A stretch of DNA of 64,000 nucleotides, taken from contig NZ_JAJNEC010000007.1 in NCBI RefSeq assembly GCF_021044425.1, positions 372,001-436,000 on the forward strand, written 5' to 3'. A model generated the notes under the pieces. That model was given only the letters and a program-made list of their open reading frames with translations. It did no database searches and was not told the DNA's origin. Origin of the DNA: Niabella pedocola (lineage in GTDB: Bacteria; Bacteroidota; Bacteroidia; Chitinophagales; Chitinophagaceae). Shown here in pieces: positions 44,439-53,366 of this stretch (within the stretch, counting starts at the first letter, position 1; each line of letters begins with the position of its first letter). A program made the position numbers and the translations under genes.

Positions 44439-44862
44439 CACTTCTGATTATCAAAGCACCTAAATTAAACTATTTCCGGATTCTACCCTGCAATAAAAAG
44501 AGGTTCAAACGCCCATCCATCGTGTATCGTCATGCGATCCCGGCCCCTCGCATGCGCGTGTGGCTAAGAAAGACCTGTTCCAAATGAAATGCGCCGGGTG
44601 TCAGTCGCTCTGTTGCACAGTGCCCGATAACAGCAAAGAATAAATAAAGGCCCGGCACACCGGAAATCTTTGTAACCCATATTGAAAAACGAATGCCGCG
44701 GCGTGCTGGTAATTCCATGCCCCAGCCGGTACAACTTTGCGCCGTTTACGAAAGAGCACTCCGCTGTCCAACAGTGTTTCATCGGCCAAAATGAACCAGG
44801 CGCATATGCCTTCCGGCTGTTTGTGCCTGAACAAAGGCTGATCCCATAACAGATCCGGAGCA
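44439..44862. other. Mostly gene-free stretch
   Basis: 424 bases between a Crp-family gene and the membrane protein gene. A minus-strand frame at 44601-44882 would give a 93-residue protein with several Trp, overlapping the end of the neighbouring gene by 20 bases. It has no recognisable motif and I do not call it. No terminator-like hairpin was found. Confidence 0.4.
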
Positions 44863-45426
44863 TCAAACCGATATGGCTTCATCCGGACCAAAGTCGGCTA
44901 CCTGCTGCTTTAAATTGTTAATCCGCTTCTTCCATACATTAAAGGATAACAGGATCAGCTGAAACATAATCACTGAACTAAATACCAGTACCAGCCCTTT
45001 TTCCTTTGTAAAATTTATGGCCGATGCAAAAAAGATCATTATGGAAATGCTGTAAAGGAAGGCGATGATTACAGAAAAAACAGACAGGCGTTTGACACGC
45101 ATCAGGTACTCCGCTACACTTTCTTTTAAATTCATTGTGTTTACGGGCTTCAGTATGCAAATAAGGCCAATAACATCATTGACAATATATAACAATAAAC
45201 CTGCAACCAGGGCCAGGTTTGCGTAAAAAGGCTTTTGATCTCCGTCAAACCAATCGTAGTAAATAAATAAGATAAATAACAGGACTATGATTTCAATAAC
45301 CAGCTTGGTTCTTATTTTCTTTATTGACGGATGGTTCATGATCCTGGTCATTCGCCGCAGGTCGGCCTCGCTTTTGAATGAGCCTCCGGCTTTTTGCCAT
45401 CCCGATTTCAGTTCATTTAGGTCCAT
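44863..45426 (-). CDS. Membrane protein cotranscribed with an ECF sigma factor (possible anti-sigma)
   Basis: This 187-residue protein has a soluble N-terminal part (about 35 residues, MDLNELKSGWQKAGGSFKSEAD) followed by four hydrophobic helices from LVIEIIVLLFILFIYYDW. It starts 5 bases after the sigma factor gene ends, a layout typical of sigma/anti-sigma pairs, but no ZAS or FecR motif is visible. Function inferred from position. Confidence 0.6.
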   Translation of the reverse strand: MDLNELKSGWQKAGGSFKSEADLRRMTRIMNHPSIKKIRTKLVIEIIVLLFILFIYYDWFDGDQKPFYANLALVAGLLLYIVNDVIGLICILKPVNTMNLKESVAEYLMRVKRLSVFSVIIAFLYSISIMIFFASAINFTKEKGLVLVFSSVIMFQLILLSFNVWKKRINNLKQQVADFGPDEAISV

Positions 45427-45431
45427 AATAT

Positions 45432-45923
45432 CTATTTTAATAGTTCCTTCAGTTTCACTTTTATCCTGTTTAAACGCACCCCCACATTCGTTACACTCAA
45501 ACCGGTTATTGCCGCAATTTCTTTATAATTAAAGTCTTCGAGATACAGCGCTATAATGGCTTTTTCGGAATCACTTAAAGTACGCAAAGCCCAAAACAAC
45601 CGTTCTGTATGTTCTGGGGTCTTCCAGTCTTCAAATGGATGAATACCTTCAGGCAATTCCCGGTAGTAGTCAATTGCTATGGATGGTTTCCGGTAAATAG
45701 TAAGCGCCGTATTCAGCGCAATCCGGTAGATCCATGAGCTCACTTTAGAGGCGCCTTTGAATGACGGATACGATTTCCAGAGCTGGTAAACGATCTCCTG
45801 AAATAAGTCTTCCTGATCCTCCCGGTTGTTCCGGTACAGGTTGCAGATTTTATAGATAATTTTCTGATGTTCATGGATTGTCTTTAAAATTTCTGTTTCC
45901 ATGCCATCCTTATTTGTAGTCAT
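45432..45923 (-). CDS. ECF-type sigma-70 factor
   Basis: This 163-residue protein has region 2 (IIYKICNLYRNNREDQEDLFQEIVYQLWKSYPSF, VSSWIYRIALNTALTIYRK) and region 4 (LRTLSDSEKAIIALYLEDFNYKEIAAITGLSVTNVGVRLNRIKVKLKELL). It should direct polymerase to a small regulon. It is followed by a membrane protein on the same strand that may be its partner. Confidence 0.9.
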   Translation of the reverse strand: MTTNKDGMETEILKTIHEHQKIIYKICNLYRNNREDQEDLFQEIVYQLWKSYPSFKGASKVSSWIYRIALNTALTIYRKPSIAIDYYRELPEGIHPFEDWKTPEHTERLFWALRTLSDSEKAIIALYLEDFNYKEIAAITGLSVTNVGVRLNRIKVKLKELLK

Positions 45924-46017
45924 TCAATACACTTTAAAGTTCCGCCGTATACTACATAAGTTGCTTATTAGGATAAAATATTACAGATCTATCAAACAAT
46001 TTCAATAATGCCCATAA

Positions 46018-46051
46018 AAAAAGCTGCACTGTTAAAACAGTGCAGCTTTTT
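46018..46051 (-). terminator. Terminator of rpsA
   Basis: A perfect 16-bp stem: AAAAAGCTGCACTGTT (46018-46033) with AACAGTGCAGCTTTTT (46036-46051) and a two-base loop. It lies 19 bases beyond the rpsA stop on the minus strand, and the A-run at its left end is a U-run in that RNA. Confidence 0.88.
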
Positions 46052-46070
46052 AATATCAAAACGGATCGTA

Positions 46071-48005
46071 TTATTCTGATTTACCAGAATTTTCCTGATC
46101 CAGTTTTTTCCGGATATCCGCCAAAGCGCTCAGATCACCCAGTGTTGCTTTTTCAACTTTGTTCTGGATACTCTTCACTGCTTTCTTGGTTTTTTCTGCT
46201 TCAGCACGTGCATCCTTCTTCACAGACTCTCTTTCTTCGTATGCAGACTGTTCCCACACGCGTGCGTGCGACAGTACAATGCGCTTTTCATTGCGATCGA
46301 ATTCGATCACCATGAACGGAGCCGTTTCATCCAGGCTTACAGACTTACCATCCTGTGTAGCCAGGTGACGGTTAGGTGCAAATCCTTCCAGGCCATAAGG
46401 CAGCTGAACGGTAGCTCCTTTATCGTCTCTGCGTACGATGGTTCCTTCATGCACACTGCCGATGGCAAAAGTGTCCTGAAGGGTATTCCAGGGATCTTCT
46501 TCCAGCTGTTTGTGTCCCAGCTGCAGTTTGCGGTTTTCTTTGTCGATACCCAGGATAACCACGTCGATATTTTCGCCCACTTTCGTGTACTCCCCCGGAT
46601 GGTTGAAGCGTTTCAGCCAGCTCAGGTCGCTGATATGGATCATACCGCCAATACCCTGTGCCAGTTCTACAAACACACCATAGTTGGTGATGTTCTTCAC
46701 TTCGCCGGTATGCTTGGTACCTTCTGCAAAACGGGTTTCGATATCGCTCCATGGGTCTTCTGTCAGTTGTTTGATAGACAGGCTCATTTTGCGGGTATCT
46801 TTATCCAGTGTTACGATCTTCGCTTCATGCTCATCACCCAGTTTGAAGAAGTCTTTGGCGTTTACAGGGGTATTTGCCCATGTAATTTCACTTACGTGAA
46901 CCAGACCTTCAACACCTGGAGTGATTTCCAGGAATGCACCGTAGTCTTCAATATTTACTACTTTACCTTTTACAGTGTTGCCTTCAACAATACCTTCGGG
47001 TAATACATCCCATGGGTGCGGAGTCAGTTGTTTCAGACCCAGGCTGATCCGTTTTTTCTCGTCGTCGAAATCCAGTACTACCACGTTCACTTTCTGATCG
47101 ATCTTCAGCACTTCGTTCGGATGAGAGATACGTCCCCATGAAATATCGGTGATATACAGCAAACCATCCAGTCCGCCCAGGTCCATAAACGCACCAAAGT
47201 CGGTGATGTTCTTAACGGTACCTTCCAGTACCTGACCTTTTTCCAGTTTACCGATGATTTCAGCACGTTGTGCTTCAATATCGCTTTCGATAAGCGCTTT
47301 GTGCGATACCACGGCATTCTTAATGGTTTCGTTGATCTTAACCACTTTAAACTCCATGGTTTTACCCACAAACTGATCGTAGTCGGTAACGGGTTTTACA
47401 TCGATCTGAGAACCTGGCAGGAAGGTTTCCATACCAAATACATCTACGATCAAACCACCTTTGGTTTTTGATGTAACCTGTCCGGTAACTACTTCTCCTG
47501 TTTTGTTCACCTCAACAATGCGCTCCCATGCACGGGTAGTGCGGGCTTGTTTACGGCTCAGGTTCAGATGACCATCCCGGTCTTCTTTCTCAACGATCAT
47601 CACCTCTACTTCATCACCTACTTTCAATCCCTGAAGATCGCGGAATTCGTTCAGAGAGATCAAACCATCGCTTTTAAAACCGATGTTCAATACTACATCT
47701 GTGTTGGTAATACCTACAACGGTACCGTTGATCAGTTCACCATCGTTTAATTGTACGAAAGTATTTTCATACACCTTATCGTACTTTTCTTTTTCTTCTT
47801 TTGAGTAAGAAGAAACATTGCGTTTGTCCACGCTCCAATCGAAATCGTCGTGCGCAGTTTCAACAGCAACAGGTGCTTCTACGGGCTTAGCAGCTTCTAC
47901 AGGTGCAGTGGTTGTCGCTGTAGATGCTTCTTCCACCGGTTCTCCGGCAGCTCCCGCATTCTCCTGTGCATCAGCGTTTAATTGTTTAAAAAATAATTGA
48001 AACAT
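46071..48005 (-). CDS. rpsA: 30S ribosomal protein S1
   Basis: This 644-residue protein has six S1 domains in order: LINGTVVGITNTDVVLNIGFKSDG, VVTGQVTSKTKGGLIVDVFGM, VLEGTVKNITDFGAFMDLGGLDGLLYITDISW, VKGKVVNIEDYGAFLEITPGVEGLVHVSEITW, TGEVKNITNYGVFVELAQGIGGMIHISDLSW and HEGTIVRRDDKGATVQLPYGLEG. The first about 90 residues are acidic and rich in Ala and Val. S1 helps mRNA bind the 30S subunit. A CAAAGTTA box at 48038-48045 (TAACTTTG on the minus strand) fits its promoter. Confidence 0.96.
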   Translation of the reverse strand: MFQLFFKQLNADAQENAGAAGEPVEEASTATTTAPVEAAKPVEAPVAVETAHDDFDWSVDKRNVSSYSKEEKEKYDKVYENTFVQLNDGELINGTVVGITNTDVVLNIGFKSDGLISLNEFRDLQGLKVGDEVEVMIVEKEDRDGHLNLSRKQARTTRAWERIVEVNKTGEVVTGQVTSKTKGGLIVDVFGMETFLPGSQIDVKPVTDYDQFVGKTMEFKVVKINETIKNAVVSHKALIESDIEAQRAEIIGKLEKGQVLEGTVKNITDFGAFMDLGGLDGLLYITDISWGRISHPNEVLKIDQKVNVVVLDFDDEKKRISLGLKQLTPHPWDVLPEGIVEGNTVKGKVVNIEDYGAFLEITPGVEGLVHVSEITWANTPVNAKDFFKLGDEHEAKIVTLDKDTRKMSLSIKQLTEDPWSDIETRFAEGTKHTGEVKNITNYGVFVELAQGIGGMIHISDLSWLKRFNHPGEYTKVGENIDVVILGIDKENRKLQLGHKQLEEDPWNTLQDTFAIGSVHEGTIVRRDDKGATVQLPYGLEGFAPNRHLATQDGKSVSLDETAPFMVIEFDRNEKRIVLSHARVWEQSAYEERESVKKDARAEAEKTKKAVKSIQNKVEKATLGDLSALADIRKKLDQENSGKSE

Positions 48006-48308
48006 AAATAAATCCGAAGGTTTTTAAATTCGGACTGCAAAGTTACGAAATTCCGGGGGATTCACCTAATTGGCCTTTAATACCTAACCGACTGATTATC
48101 ATTTAGTCATCTTCAGTACTATGATCAACATGCTTGCGTCGCACACTTGTACTGCGGAATATATGGCAGCAGTTTGGTACCCGCCTCCGGGGACAAGGGC
48201 CACCTGTGGGACAGTGCCCTGCGTCTAATAAGTCACTCATTCGCTTGTTAGAAACATTTTTCCCCGCGGCGTCTCCCAAAGGGGACGCTGCGGCTAATGA
48301 AGGAACGA
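48006..48308. other. Gene-free, structured stretch upstream of rpsA
   Basis: 303 bases between the DUF983 stop and rpsA. A strong hairpin at 48264-48293 (CCGCGGCGTC...ACGCTGCGG, three-base loop, one bulge, one wobble) and a second imperfect hairpin at about 48196-48220 (AGGGC...GCCCT) sit in a GC-rich block. Overlapping open frames on both strands are Cys/Arg-rich and unlike the neighbours' proteins. Confidence 0.5.
48038..48045 (-). promoter_or_regulatory. Likely -7 box of rpsA
   Basis: The minus strand reads TAACTTTG, a full TANNTTTG match, 32 bases before the rpsA ATG at 48005. A matching TTTG -33 element is not evident. Confidence 0.5.
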
Positions 48309-48773
48309 TCAGGAGCCCTTTTTCTTTACCCTCGACGGGGCGTTCGCATACCATTTACGGTCGTACCGTACAAAAAAAGAAAGCCAGATGCTCCGGGCCA
48401 TCCGCATCAGCACCGGCTGCATACAAATAAGAAACAGGGCGTTAAAGATCAGCCAGTAAATCCACCGGTCGTCATAAATACTCAACCCGATAAAAACCCA
48501 CCAGGCCACCAGCGTAGCCACACTGAATGCCACGGCCAGCGCATAACTCACATAGCCCGCCCCAAAATAAAAGCCGGTTTCCAATTCAAAAGGCTGTTTA
48601 CAAACAGGACATGCCTGGTACATCCGCATGGTCGTTTTTAACTTGTACGGATTTTTTACCTCAAACATGCTGTGCCGCCTGCAGCGGGGGCATTTAGAGG
48701 CCACCACGTTTAAATAACTGGGCACTTTATCTTTTTCGTTATCGGTTGCTGCTGTTGTAGATACCGTTTCCAT
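48309..48773 (-). CDS. DUF983 zinc-ribbon membrane protein
   Basis: This 154-residue protein has two CxxC pairs (SKCPRCRRHSMF and YQACPVCKQPFELE), likely a zinc ribbon, followed by two hydrophobic helices (YVSYALAVAFSVATLVAWWVFIGL and IYWLIFNALFLICMQPVLM). This is the standard DUF983 form, of unknown role, often near respiratory genes; here none are adjacent. Confidence 0.88.
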   Translation of the reverse strand: METVSTTAATDNEKDKVPSYLNVVASKCPRCRRHSMFEVKNPYKLKTTMRMYQACPVCKQPFELETGFYFGAGYVSYALAVAFSVATLVAWWVFIGLSIYDDRWIYWLIFNALFLICMQPVLMRMARSIWLSFFVRYDRKWYANAPSRVKKKGS

Positions 48774-48783
48774 GATATATTGG

Positions 48784-49668
48784 TTACTTTAAAAATTGTT
48801 TTCGGAATTCATCAGGAGTCACCCCTTCATATTTCTTAAAAAAGCGGTTAAAATAAGAGTTATCCTGAAAATCAAGTTCATAAGCGATCTCCGCCACTGT
48901 TTTATTTACATTGATCAGCAGGCGTTTGGCTTCCAGCAATACCCGGTTACGGATCAGCTCCCCTGCTGTTTGCCCCAACAGATCCTTACAAAGCGCATTC
49001 AAATGATTGGGCGTAATGTATAAGAGATCTGCATATTCTTTCGGCAGTCGTATGGATTTGTAATGCATATCGATCAACCGCCGCAAGTTATGTAAAATCA
49101 TTTTCTTCTGCTCCGGTATTGCTTTGGCAGGGTACCCCGCCACGGCGTTGCTCATCAGTAACAGGATGCGTAATAAAAGCACCCGGTTCATATCGGGCGG
49201 CGCTGCCGCATCCAACGCCGCTGCGATCAGTTCATCAAAAAGAGCCGGTACTTTTTTTTGAAGCGATGCCGGCAGCTGGAATACACCTTCCGCACTGATA
49301 CCGCTAAAAAAAGGAAACCGCTCCAGGTAGTAGGGATTGTACAAAAAGTCCCTGAAAAAATGATCGGGAAAGTTGACCACATACCCATCCACAGGCGCGG
49401 TAAAATGCCAGCTGTGCACCTGCCCCGGGATCATACAATATACCTGGAAGGGCTTTACCTCAAACCGGTCAAAATCGATCGTATGCATCCCCTCACCAGA
49501 AGTAAAAAGTACCATATGGTAAAAGGAGTGGCGATGCGGGCGGTGCAAATGCTCATAATGCTTTTCCAGGTATCCCGAAAAACGCTCCGCCTGCAATTCT
49601 GTTTGCTGCAACGGCTCCCGAACCATGTTTTGGATTGAATAAACGGGTATTTTCTCTTTTTGTACCAT
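48784..49668 (-). CDS. AraC-family regulator
   Basis: This 294-residue protein has an N-terminal cupin sensor (FYHMVLFTSGEGMHTIDFDRFEVKPFQVYCMIPGQVHSW) and a C-terminal double HTH (YADLLYITPNHLNALCKDLLGQTAGELIRNRVLLEAKRLLINVNKTVAEIAYELDFQDNSYFNRFFKKYEGVTPDEFR, spread over about 75 residues). It is followed by a DUF983 gene 10 bases downstream. Regulon unknown. Confidence 0.88.
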   Translation of the reverse strand: MVQKEKIPVYSIQNMVREPLQQTELQAERFSGYLEKHYEHLHRPHRHSFYHMVLFTSGEGMHTIDFDRFEVKPFQVYCMIPGQVHSWHFTAPVDGYVVNFPDHFFRDFLYNPYYLERFPFFSGISAEGVFQLPASLQKKVPALFDELIAAALDAAAPPDMNRVLLLRILLLMSNAVAGYPAKAIPEQKKMILHNLRRLIDMHYKSIRLPKEYADLLYITPNHLNALCKDLLGQTAGELIRNRVLLEAKRLLINVNKTVAEIAYELDFQDNSYFNRFFKKYEGVTPDEFRKQFLK

Positions 49669-49743
49669 CCTGCATTTGATACTGCAAAGGTACAGAACGG
49701 TTTTGCCACAACCCGGACTAAAAACAGCTATTTATGGTACTTT

Positions 49744-50775
49744 TTACTGATCAGGCTGTTTGGCGGTGGATTCCCGTTTGACGAGTACCGAATCCATATT
49801 GATCTGTTCCGGCACATAGCGGGCGGGTTTTTCCAGGGCCAGGATCAGTTGCTGTACCGCCGCCTGTCCGATTTCAAAGGCCGGCTGGGTAATGGTCGAC
49901 AACGATGGTTTCAGCAGGTGTGCCGTTGGCATATTGCTAAAGCTCAGCAGCTTCAGTTGCCCGGGTATATCGATCTGGTGTTTCCGGCAAATGTCGTATG
50001 CAATCAACGCATGCGTTTCCACCGATGTAAATAAACCGTCCGGGGCATTTTTCTGTAACAGGGTTTGCTCAATCAGCGCGGTATCGTGCATATAATCCTT
50101 TCGGCTGGTAAGGATCCATTCGGGGCGAACGGCAATACCGGCATCTTCCAGGGCCTTTTGATACCCCTGCAGCCGGTCGATGCCAATAGATATTTTGTCC
50201 GACACCTGGCAATGCGCAATGCGTTTACACCCCTGTTCTATCAGGTAACGGGTACCATTATAGGCACTTTCATAATTATTGGTAGCAATAATACTGCTGT
50301 TACCAAACCCTTCCGCCACCCGGTCAAAAAATACAATGGGCAACCCCTTTTCCTGCAGGGCTTGCAAATGTTCGGTATCATCAAGAGGACTTGTAAGGGA
50401 AATCACCACACCATCTACACGGCCGTTGGTCATATGCCGCACCACATCTTTTTCATATTCCGGGTTTTCATTGGTAATATAAATGAGTACATGATACCCC
50501 CGGGCATGTGCCATTTCCTGTATCCCCTTGATAGCAAAAATGAAAAAATTGTTGATAATATCCGGTACGATCACCGCGATTGTTTTGCTTTTAAACTTCC
50601 GCAGGCTGCCGGCATAAGGATTGGGTTCATAGTTCAGCTCACGGGCCAGATCCATTACCCGTTTCTTTGTATCCGCACTGATCTCATGACTGTCGCGCAG
50701 TGCCTTTGAAACAGTGCTTATAGAAAGATGTAAAAGAGAAGCCAGCTTTTTTAAGTTGATCGGTTCCATGTTCAT
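49744..50775 (-). CDS. LacI-family regulator
   Basis: This 343-residue protein has the LacI HTH (INLKKLASLLHLSISTVSKALRDSHEISADTKKRVMDLARELNYEPNPYAGSLR) and a periplasmic-binding-type ligand domain (TIAVIVPDIINNFFIFAIKGIQEMAHARGYHVLIY, RVAEGFGNSSIIATNNYESA, GLFTSVETHALIAYDICRKH). I start at ATG 50775; a Met 50769 is also possible, and an upstream extension to 50862 is unlikely. It should bind a sugar-type ligand. No sugar operon is adjacent. Confidence 0.9.
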   Translation of the reverse strand: MNMEPINLKKLASLLHLSISTVSKALRDSHEISADTKKRVMDLARELNYEPNPYAGSLRKFKSKTIAVIVPDIINNFFIFAIKGIQEMAHARGYHVLIYITNENPEYEKDVVRHMTNGRVDGVVISLTSPLDDTEHLQALQEKGLPIVFFDRVAEGFGNSSIIATNNYESAYNGTRYLIEQGCKRIAHCQVSDKISIGIDRLQGYQKALEDAGIAVRPEWILTSRKDYMHDTALIEQTLLQKNAPDGLFTSVETHALIAYDICRKHQIDIPGQLKLLSFSNMPTAHLLKPSLSTITQPAFEIGQAAVQQLILALEKPARYVPEQINMDSVLVKRESTAKQPDQ

Positions 50776-50890
50776 CCTTACCCCTTTTTTATAAATCCTT
50801 TTCGGGAATGAAGATAAGAAATTAATAATGGTAAACACCCCTCGGGGTTGCCGCTCATCCAATAATTACGGAATCGTTGCCGGTAGCCGG

Positions 50891-51144
50891 GAATTGAGTA
50901 TCCAGAATTCAGATCTCAGAGTTCAGAATTGAGATGAGGAATGCCGGGCCTGGATGCCAGCGTCCGATTCCGGATCCGATACCATTTTGTTAAGGCCCAG
51001 ATGTGCAGATATGGTACAAGCTTTAATAGAATCGCAGCCAAAGCGCCGCAGGCAACATCAGCGCATCTGCGGCAATGACAAAAATCGCCTGGTAACCGGC
51101 ATGGACTCTGGAATCTGGACTCTGAATTCTCAGATCCCGATGCT
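50891..51144. repeat. Paired inverted heptamer arrays
   Basis: Left arm 50891-50932: six units (GAATTGA, GTATCCA, GAATTCA, GATCTCA, GAGTTCA, GAATTGA) on the plus strand, with a decayed seventh to 50939. Right arm 51103-51144: six units whose minus strand reads CAGA-type (CAGAGTC, CAGATTC). The core is about 163 bases. CAG points inward on both arms. The right arm abuts the PepSY gene, whose TGA stop (51149-51151) lies at the array edge. Confidence 0.8.
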
Positions 51145-51148
51145 AAAC

Positions 51149-52327
51149 TCAGACAGCCGCCGCCACCGGTTGTGCTTTTGCCGGCAGTTTTACCGCTTTG
51201 TTCCTGGGCTTTTTCTTTTTTAGTTTATTGAGCCAGATAATGGTGCCGGTTACCGGCAAACTGGTAGCAATCAAACAACAGATAAAATAGATGATCTTTG
51301 AAAAAAGTCCGTAGATTTCACCGGTATGTATCGGCCGGATGCTCGCGGCTATTTTCTGGCCGGCGGTTTTGGAGGCAAAAAGTTCCTTTTTCAATACCAC
51401 ACCACTGTATGCATCGATCATAACGCGATCCGTTGCCGCATTGTTCCAGGAAGCGGCATTAATTTTTGAAACGCTGAAGGTTCCGGAGCTGTCGGCCGGG
51501 AAACCCAGACGCGTGATGCCGGTATAGGTGAGCTGGCCGTTGGCCACTTTTAATACATCATCCGCAGAAAGCATTGCCGTGCCGGAAGCCAATGATTTGA
51601 GCGGTTTTTCCTTCTTACCACCAAACACTTCTGCCCCCAATACCGTGGACGCGCCCTTTTTATACCACTCAAATGACCAGCACAAACCCGTGAGCGACAT
51701 GATCAATAAAAAAATAAAAGAATAAAACCCCAGTACATTGTGCAGATCATGATTGATCCGTTTCCATTTTCCCGAAAACAGGATCACGAACCCCTGCTTC
51801 CAGTAGCGTAACCTCCGGGGAAGCCATAAGATAATCCCTGAAAGCAGCAACACTACAAAAATAAGGGTGGCAATACCTACAATGATGCGACCGGTAGATT
51901 GCTCCATCAGCAGCCAGCGGTGCAGTTTCATCATGGTCATAAAAAACTTACTGCTCCCGGTTTCGGTATCGCCCGTAATGGTGCCGGCGTAGGGGTTTAC
52001 CAACACCGTTTTTCCCCTGCCCTTTTCCTTGCCCTTGGGTTTTACGGAAAAAGACCAGGCCTTTTCCGGCTGACCGGGAATGGTTATTCCTGTAACCGGG
52101 CTCCCCTGTACCTTTTCAACAGCAGCCACCAGCGTGGTTAATGACTGCGCTTGCATCCCTTCTTTATAGGTAACAAAATATACGTTTTTATTAACGCGTT
52201 CCTCTATTTCCGTACGGAACGTATAAATGGTACCGGAAAGGCATACCAGAAAAAGTACGATTCCGCTGGCCAGTCCAAGCCACAAATGGATGTCATTAAA
52301 GAATTTCCTGAATTTTCCCCGCTGCAT
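51149..52327 (-). CDS. PepSY-associated membrane protein
   Basis: This 392-residue protein has an N-terminal helix (FNDIHLWLGLASGIVLFLVCLSGTIYTF), a periplasmic PepSY-type region (QSLTTLVAAVEKVQGSPVTGITIPGQPEKAWSF, MLSADDVLKVANGQLTYTGITRLGF), and further helices, with WLLMEQSTGRIIVGIATLIFVVLLLSGIILWLP. PepSY_TM proteins are often linked to iron or metal reduction. The start at ATG 52327 is preferred to 52363. It is the last of a minus-strand TlpA/HMA set. Confidence 0.85.
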   Translation of the reverse strand: MQRGKFRKFFNDIHLWLGLASGIVLFLVCLSGTIYTFRTEIEERVNKNVYFVTYKEGMQAQSLTTLVAAVEKVQGSPVTGITIPGQPEKAWSFSVKPKGKEKGRGKTVLVNPYAGTITGDTETGSSKFFMTMMKLHRWLLMEQSTGRIIVGIATLIFVVLLLSGIILWLPRRLRYWKQGFVILFSGKWKRINHDLHNVLGFYSFIFLLIMSLTGLCWSFEWYKKGASTVLGAEVFGGKKEKPLKSLASGTAMLSADDVLKVANGQLTYTGITRLGFPADSSGTFSVSKINAASWNNAATDRVMIDAYSGVVLKKELFASKTAGQKIAASIRPIHTGEIYGLFSKIIYFICCLIATSLPVTGTIIWLNKLKKKKPRNKAVKLPAKAQPVAAAV

Positions 52328-52400
52328 AGGCGGCAAAATTATCCGGGACCGGTTCTCCGGCATTTACGAAATCGGGAATTTTTTTAAAAAGCACCCCGTT

Positions 52401-52904
52401 TTACTCCATACCGGCCAGTTTTTTGAGGAGGCTCCGGAATCCACCGGGATCGGCTACCGGGAGCCTTGCGGCATCCAAGGCAAGAATGACCCCTTTCGGA
52501 TCCACCAGGAAGGAAGCGGGTAAAGCACGCGCATTCCACCGGCACGCAGCACATGCTTCTTTGGTATCGATCAGCTGCGGCCAGGCCATCTTGTCGGCAG
52601 CAATGGCGTGTTCCCATTTTTCCCGTTCGGTATCAACCGAAATGCTTATCACTTCAAAAGGCAGGTCTTTAAACCGGTGGTACCGGCGCGCCAGCTTCCG
52701 GTTTTCTACCCTGCAGGGCGCACACCAGGAGGCCCAAAAAATTACGAGCACGGTTTTTCCCTTATAGTCGCTTAGTGAAACAAGATTTCCTTTCGGGCTG
52801 GTTAAGGTAAACGGGATGGCAGGCGTTGGGGTAACCATCGTTTGCGCCGGAGCCAAGGCTGCGCACAAACACCCTAAAAATATGCAGATGCTCCGTTTTA
52901 TCAT
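52401..52904 (-). CDS. TlpA-like thioredoxin-fold protein, exported
   Basis: This 167-residue protein has a signal peptide (ICIFLGCLCAALAPAQ) and the redox motif FWASWCAPCRVEN with Cys 61 and 64. The TlpA-type strand order follows (VISISVDTEREKWEHAIAADKMAWPQL). It probably reduces disulphides in the periplasm. It lies between the HMA gene and the PepSY gene on the same strand. Confidence 0.88.
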   Translation of the reverse strand: MIKRSICIFLGCLCAALAPAQTMVTPTPAIPFTLTSPKGNLVSLSDYKGKTVLVIFWASWCAPCRVENRKLARRYHRFKDLPFEVISISVDTEREKWEHAIAADKMAWPQLIDTKEACAACRWNARALPASFLVDPKGVILALDAARLPVADPGGFRSLLKKLAGME

Positions 52905-52922
52905 CGGCTAACAGCGATGCGG

Positions 52923-53279
52923 CTAAGGTTTGGCAGCCGCATATGTTTTCGTACGCTCATACCGGCAACAGGCATGCAGCTTTTCATAGGCGGCGTCGCT
53001 GCCCTTTACCTCCTGGGTATCGTAGCCTGCACCGGCAACCGCCTGCTGAATTTTGGTGTTGCTGGTATTTTTTGCGTTGTATGTTACCGCAAGTGTTTTT
53101 GAAGGGATGTCCCAAACGGCTTCCCGGGCGCCGGCCGCCTTCGCCGCTTTTTCAATCGTTTTCTTGCACATACCGCAATTACCGGAAACGGCGATCTTAT
53201 CGGTCTTTGTTTGTGCCTGGGCTCCGTAGGCCGCTAATAACAGCAGCATCCCCAGGAGCATTGATCCAACTCTTTTCAT
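52923..53279 (-). CDS. Exported HMA-domain protein
   Basis: This 118-residue protein has a signal peptide (MLLGMLLLLAAYGAQAQ) and a heavy-metal-associated fold with GNCGMCKKTIEKAAKAAG (Cys 35 and 38). A second Cys-pair lies near the C-terminus (LHACCRYER). It would carry Cu(I) or a similar metal in the periplasm. The gene is 18 bases upstream of the TlpA-like gene, and a PepSY gene follows, suggesting a small metal-handling unit. Confidence 0.85.
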   Translation of the reverse strand: MKRVGSMLLGMLLLLAAYGAQAQTKTDKIAVSGNCGMCKKTIEKAAKAAGAREAVWDIPSKTLAVTYNAKNTSNTKIQQAVAGAGYDTQEVKGSDAAYEKLHACCRYERTKTYAAAKP

Positions 53280-53366
53280 ATTTAATCTATTTTATATAAA
53301 CCTACCCTTATAAGACTGCACGGTTTCAAAACAGGTTGTATGCGTAATTGTTCAACGCCTCCGGCC

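Noticed and set aside
44601..44882. 93-residue minus-strand protein after the sigma-linked membrane protein
   Set aside because: No recognisable motif, a 20-base overlap with the upstream gene, and several competing frames; kept only as an uncertain note.
46266..47003. Plus-strand open frame of 245 residues within rpsA
   Set aside because: It is antisense to the S1 repeats and has no start context or family features.
48103..48430. Overlapping open frames on both strands between rpsA and DUF983
   Set aside because: Neither has family features. Their openness is explained by the GC-rich hairpin block, so I described the region instead of calling genes.
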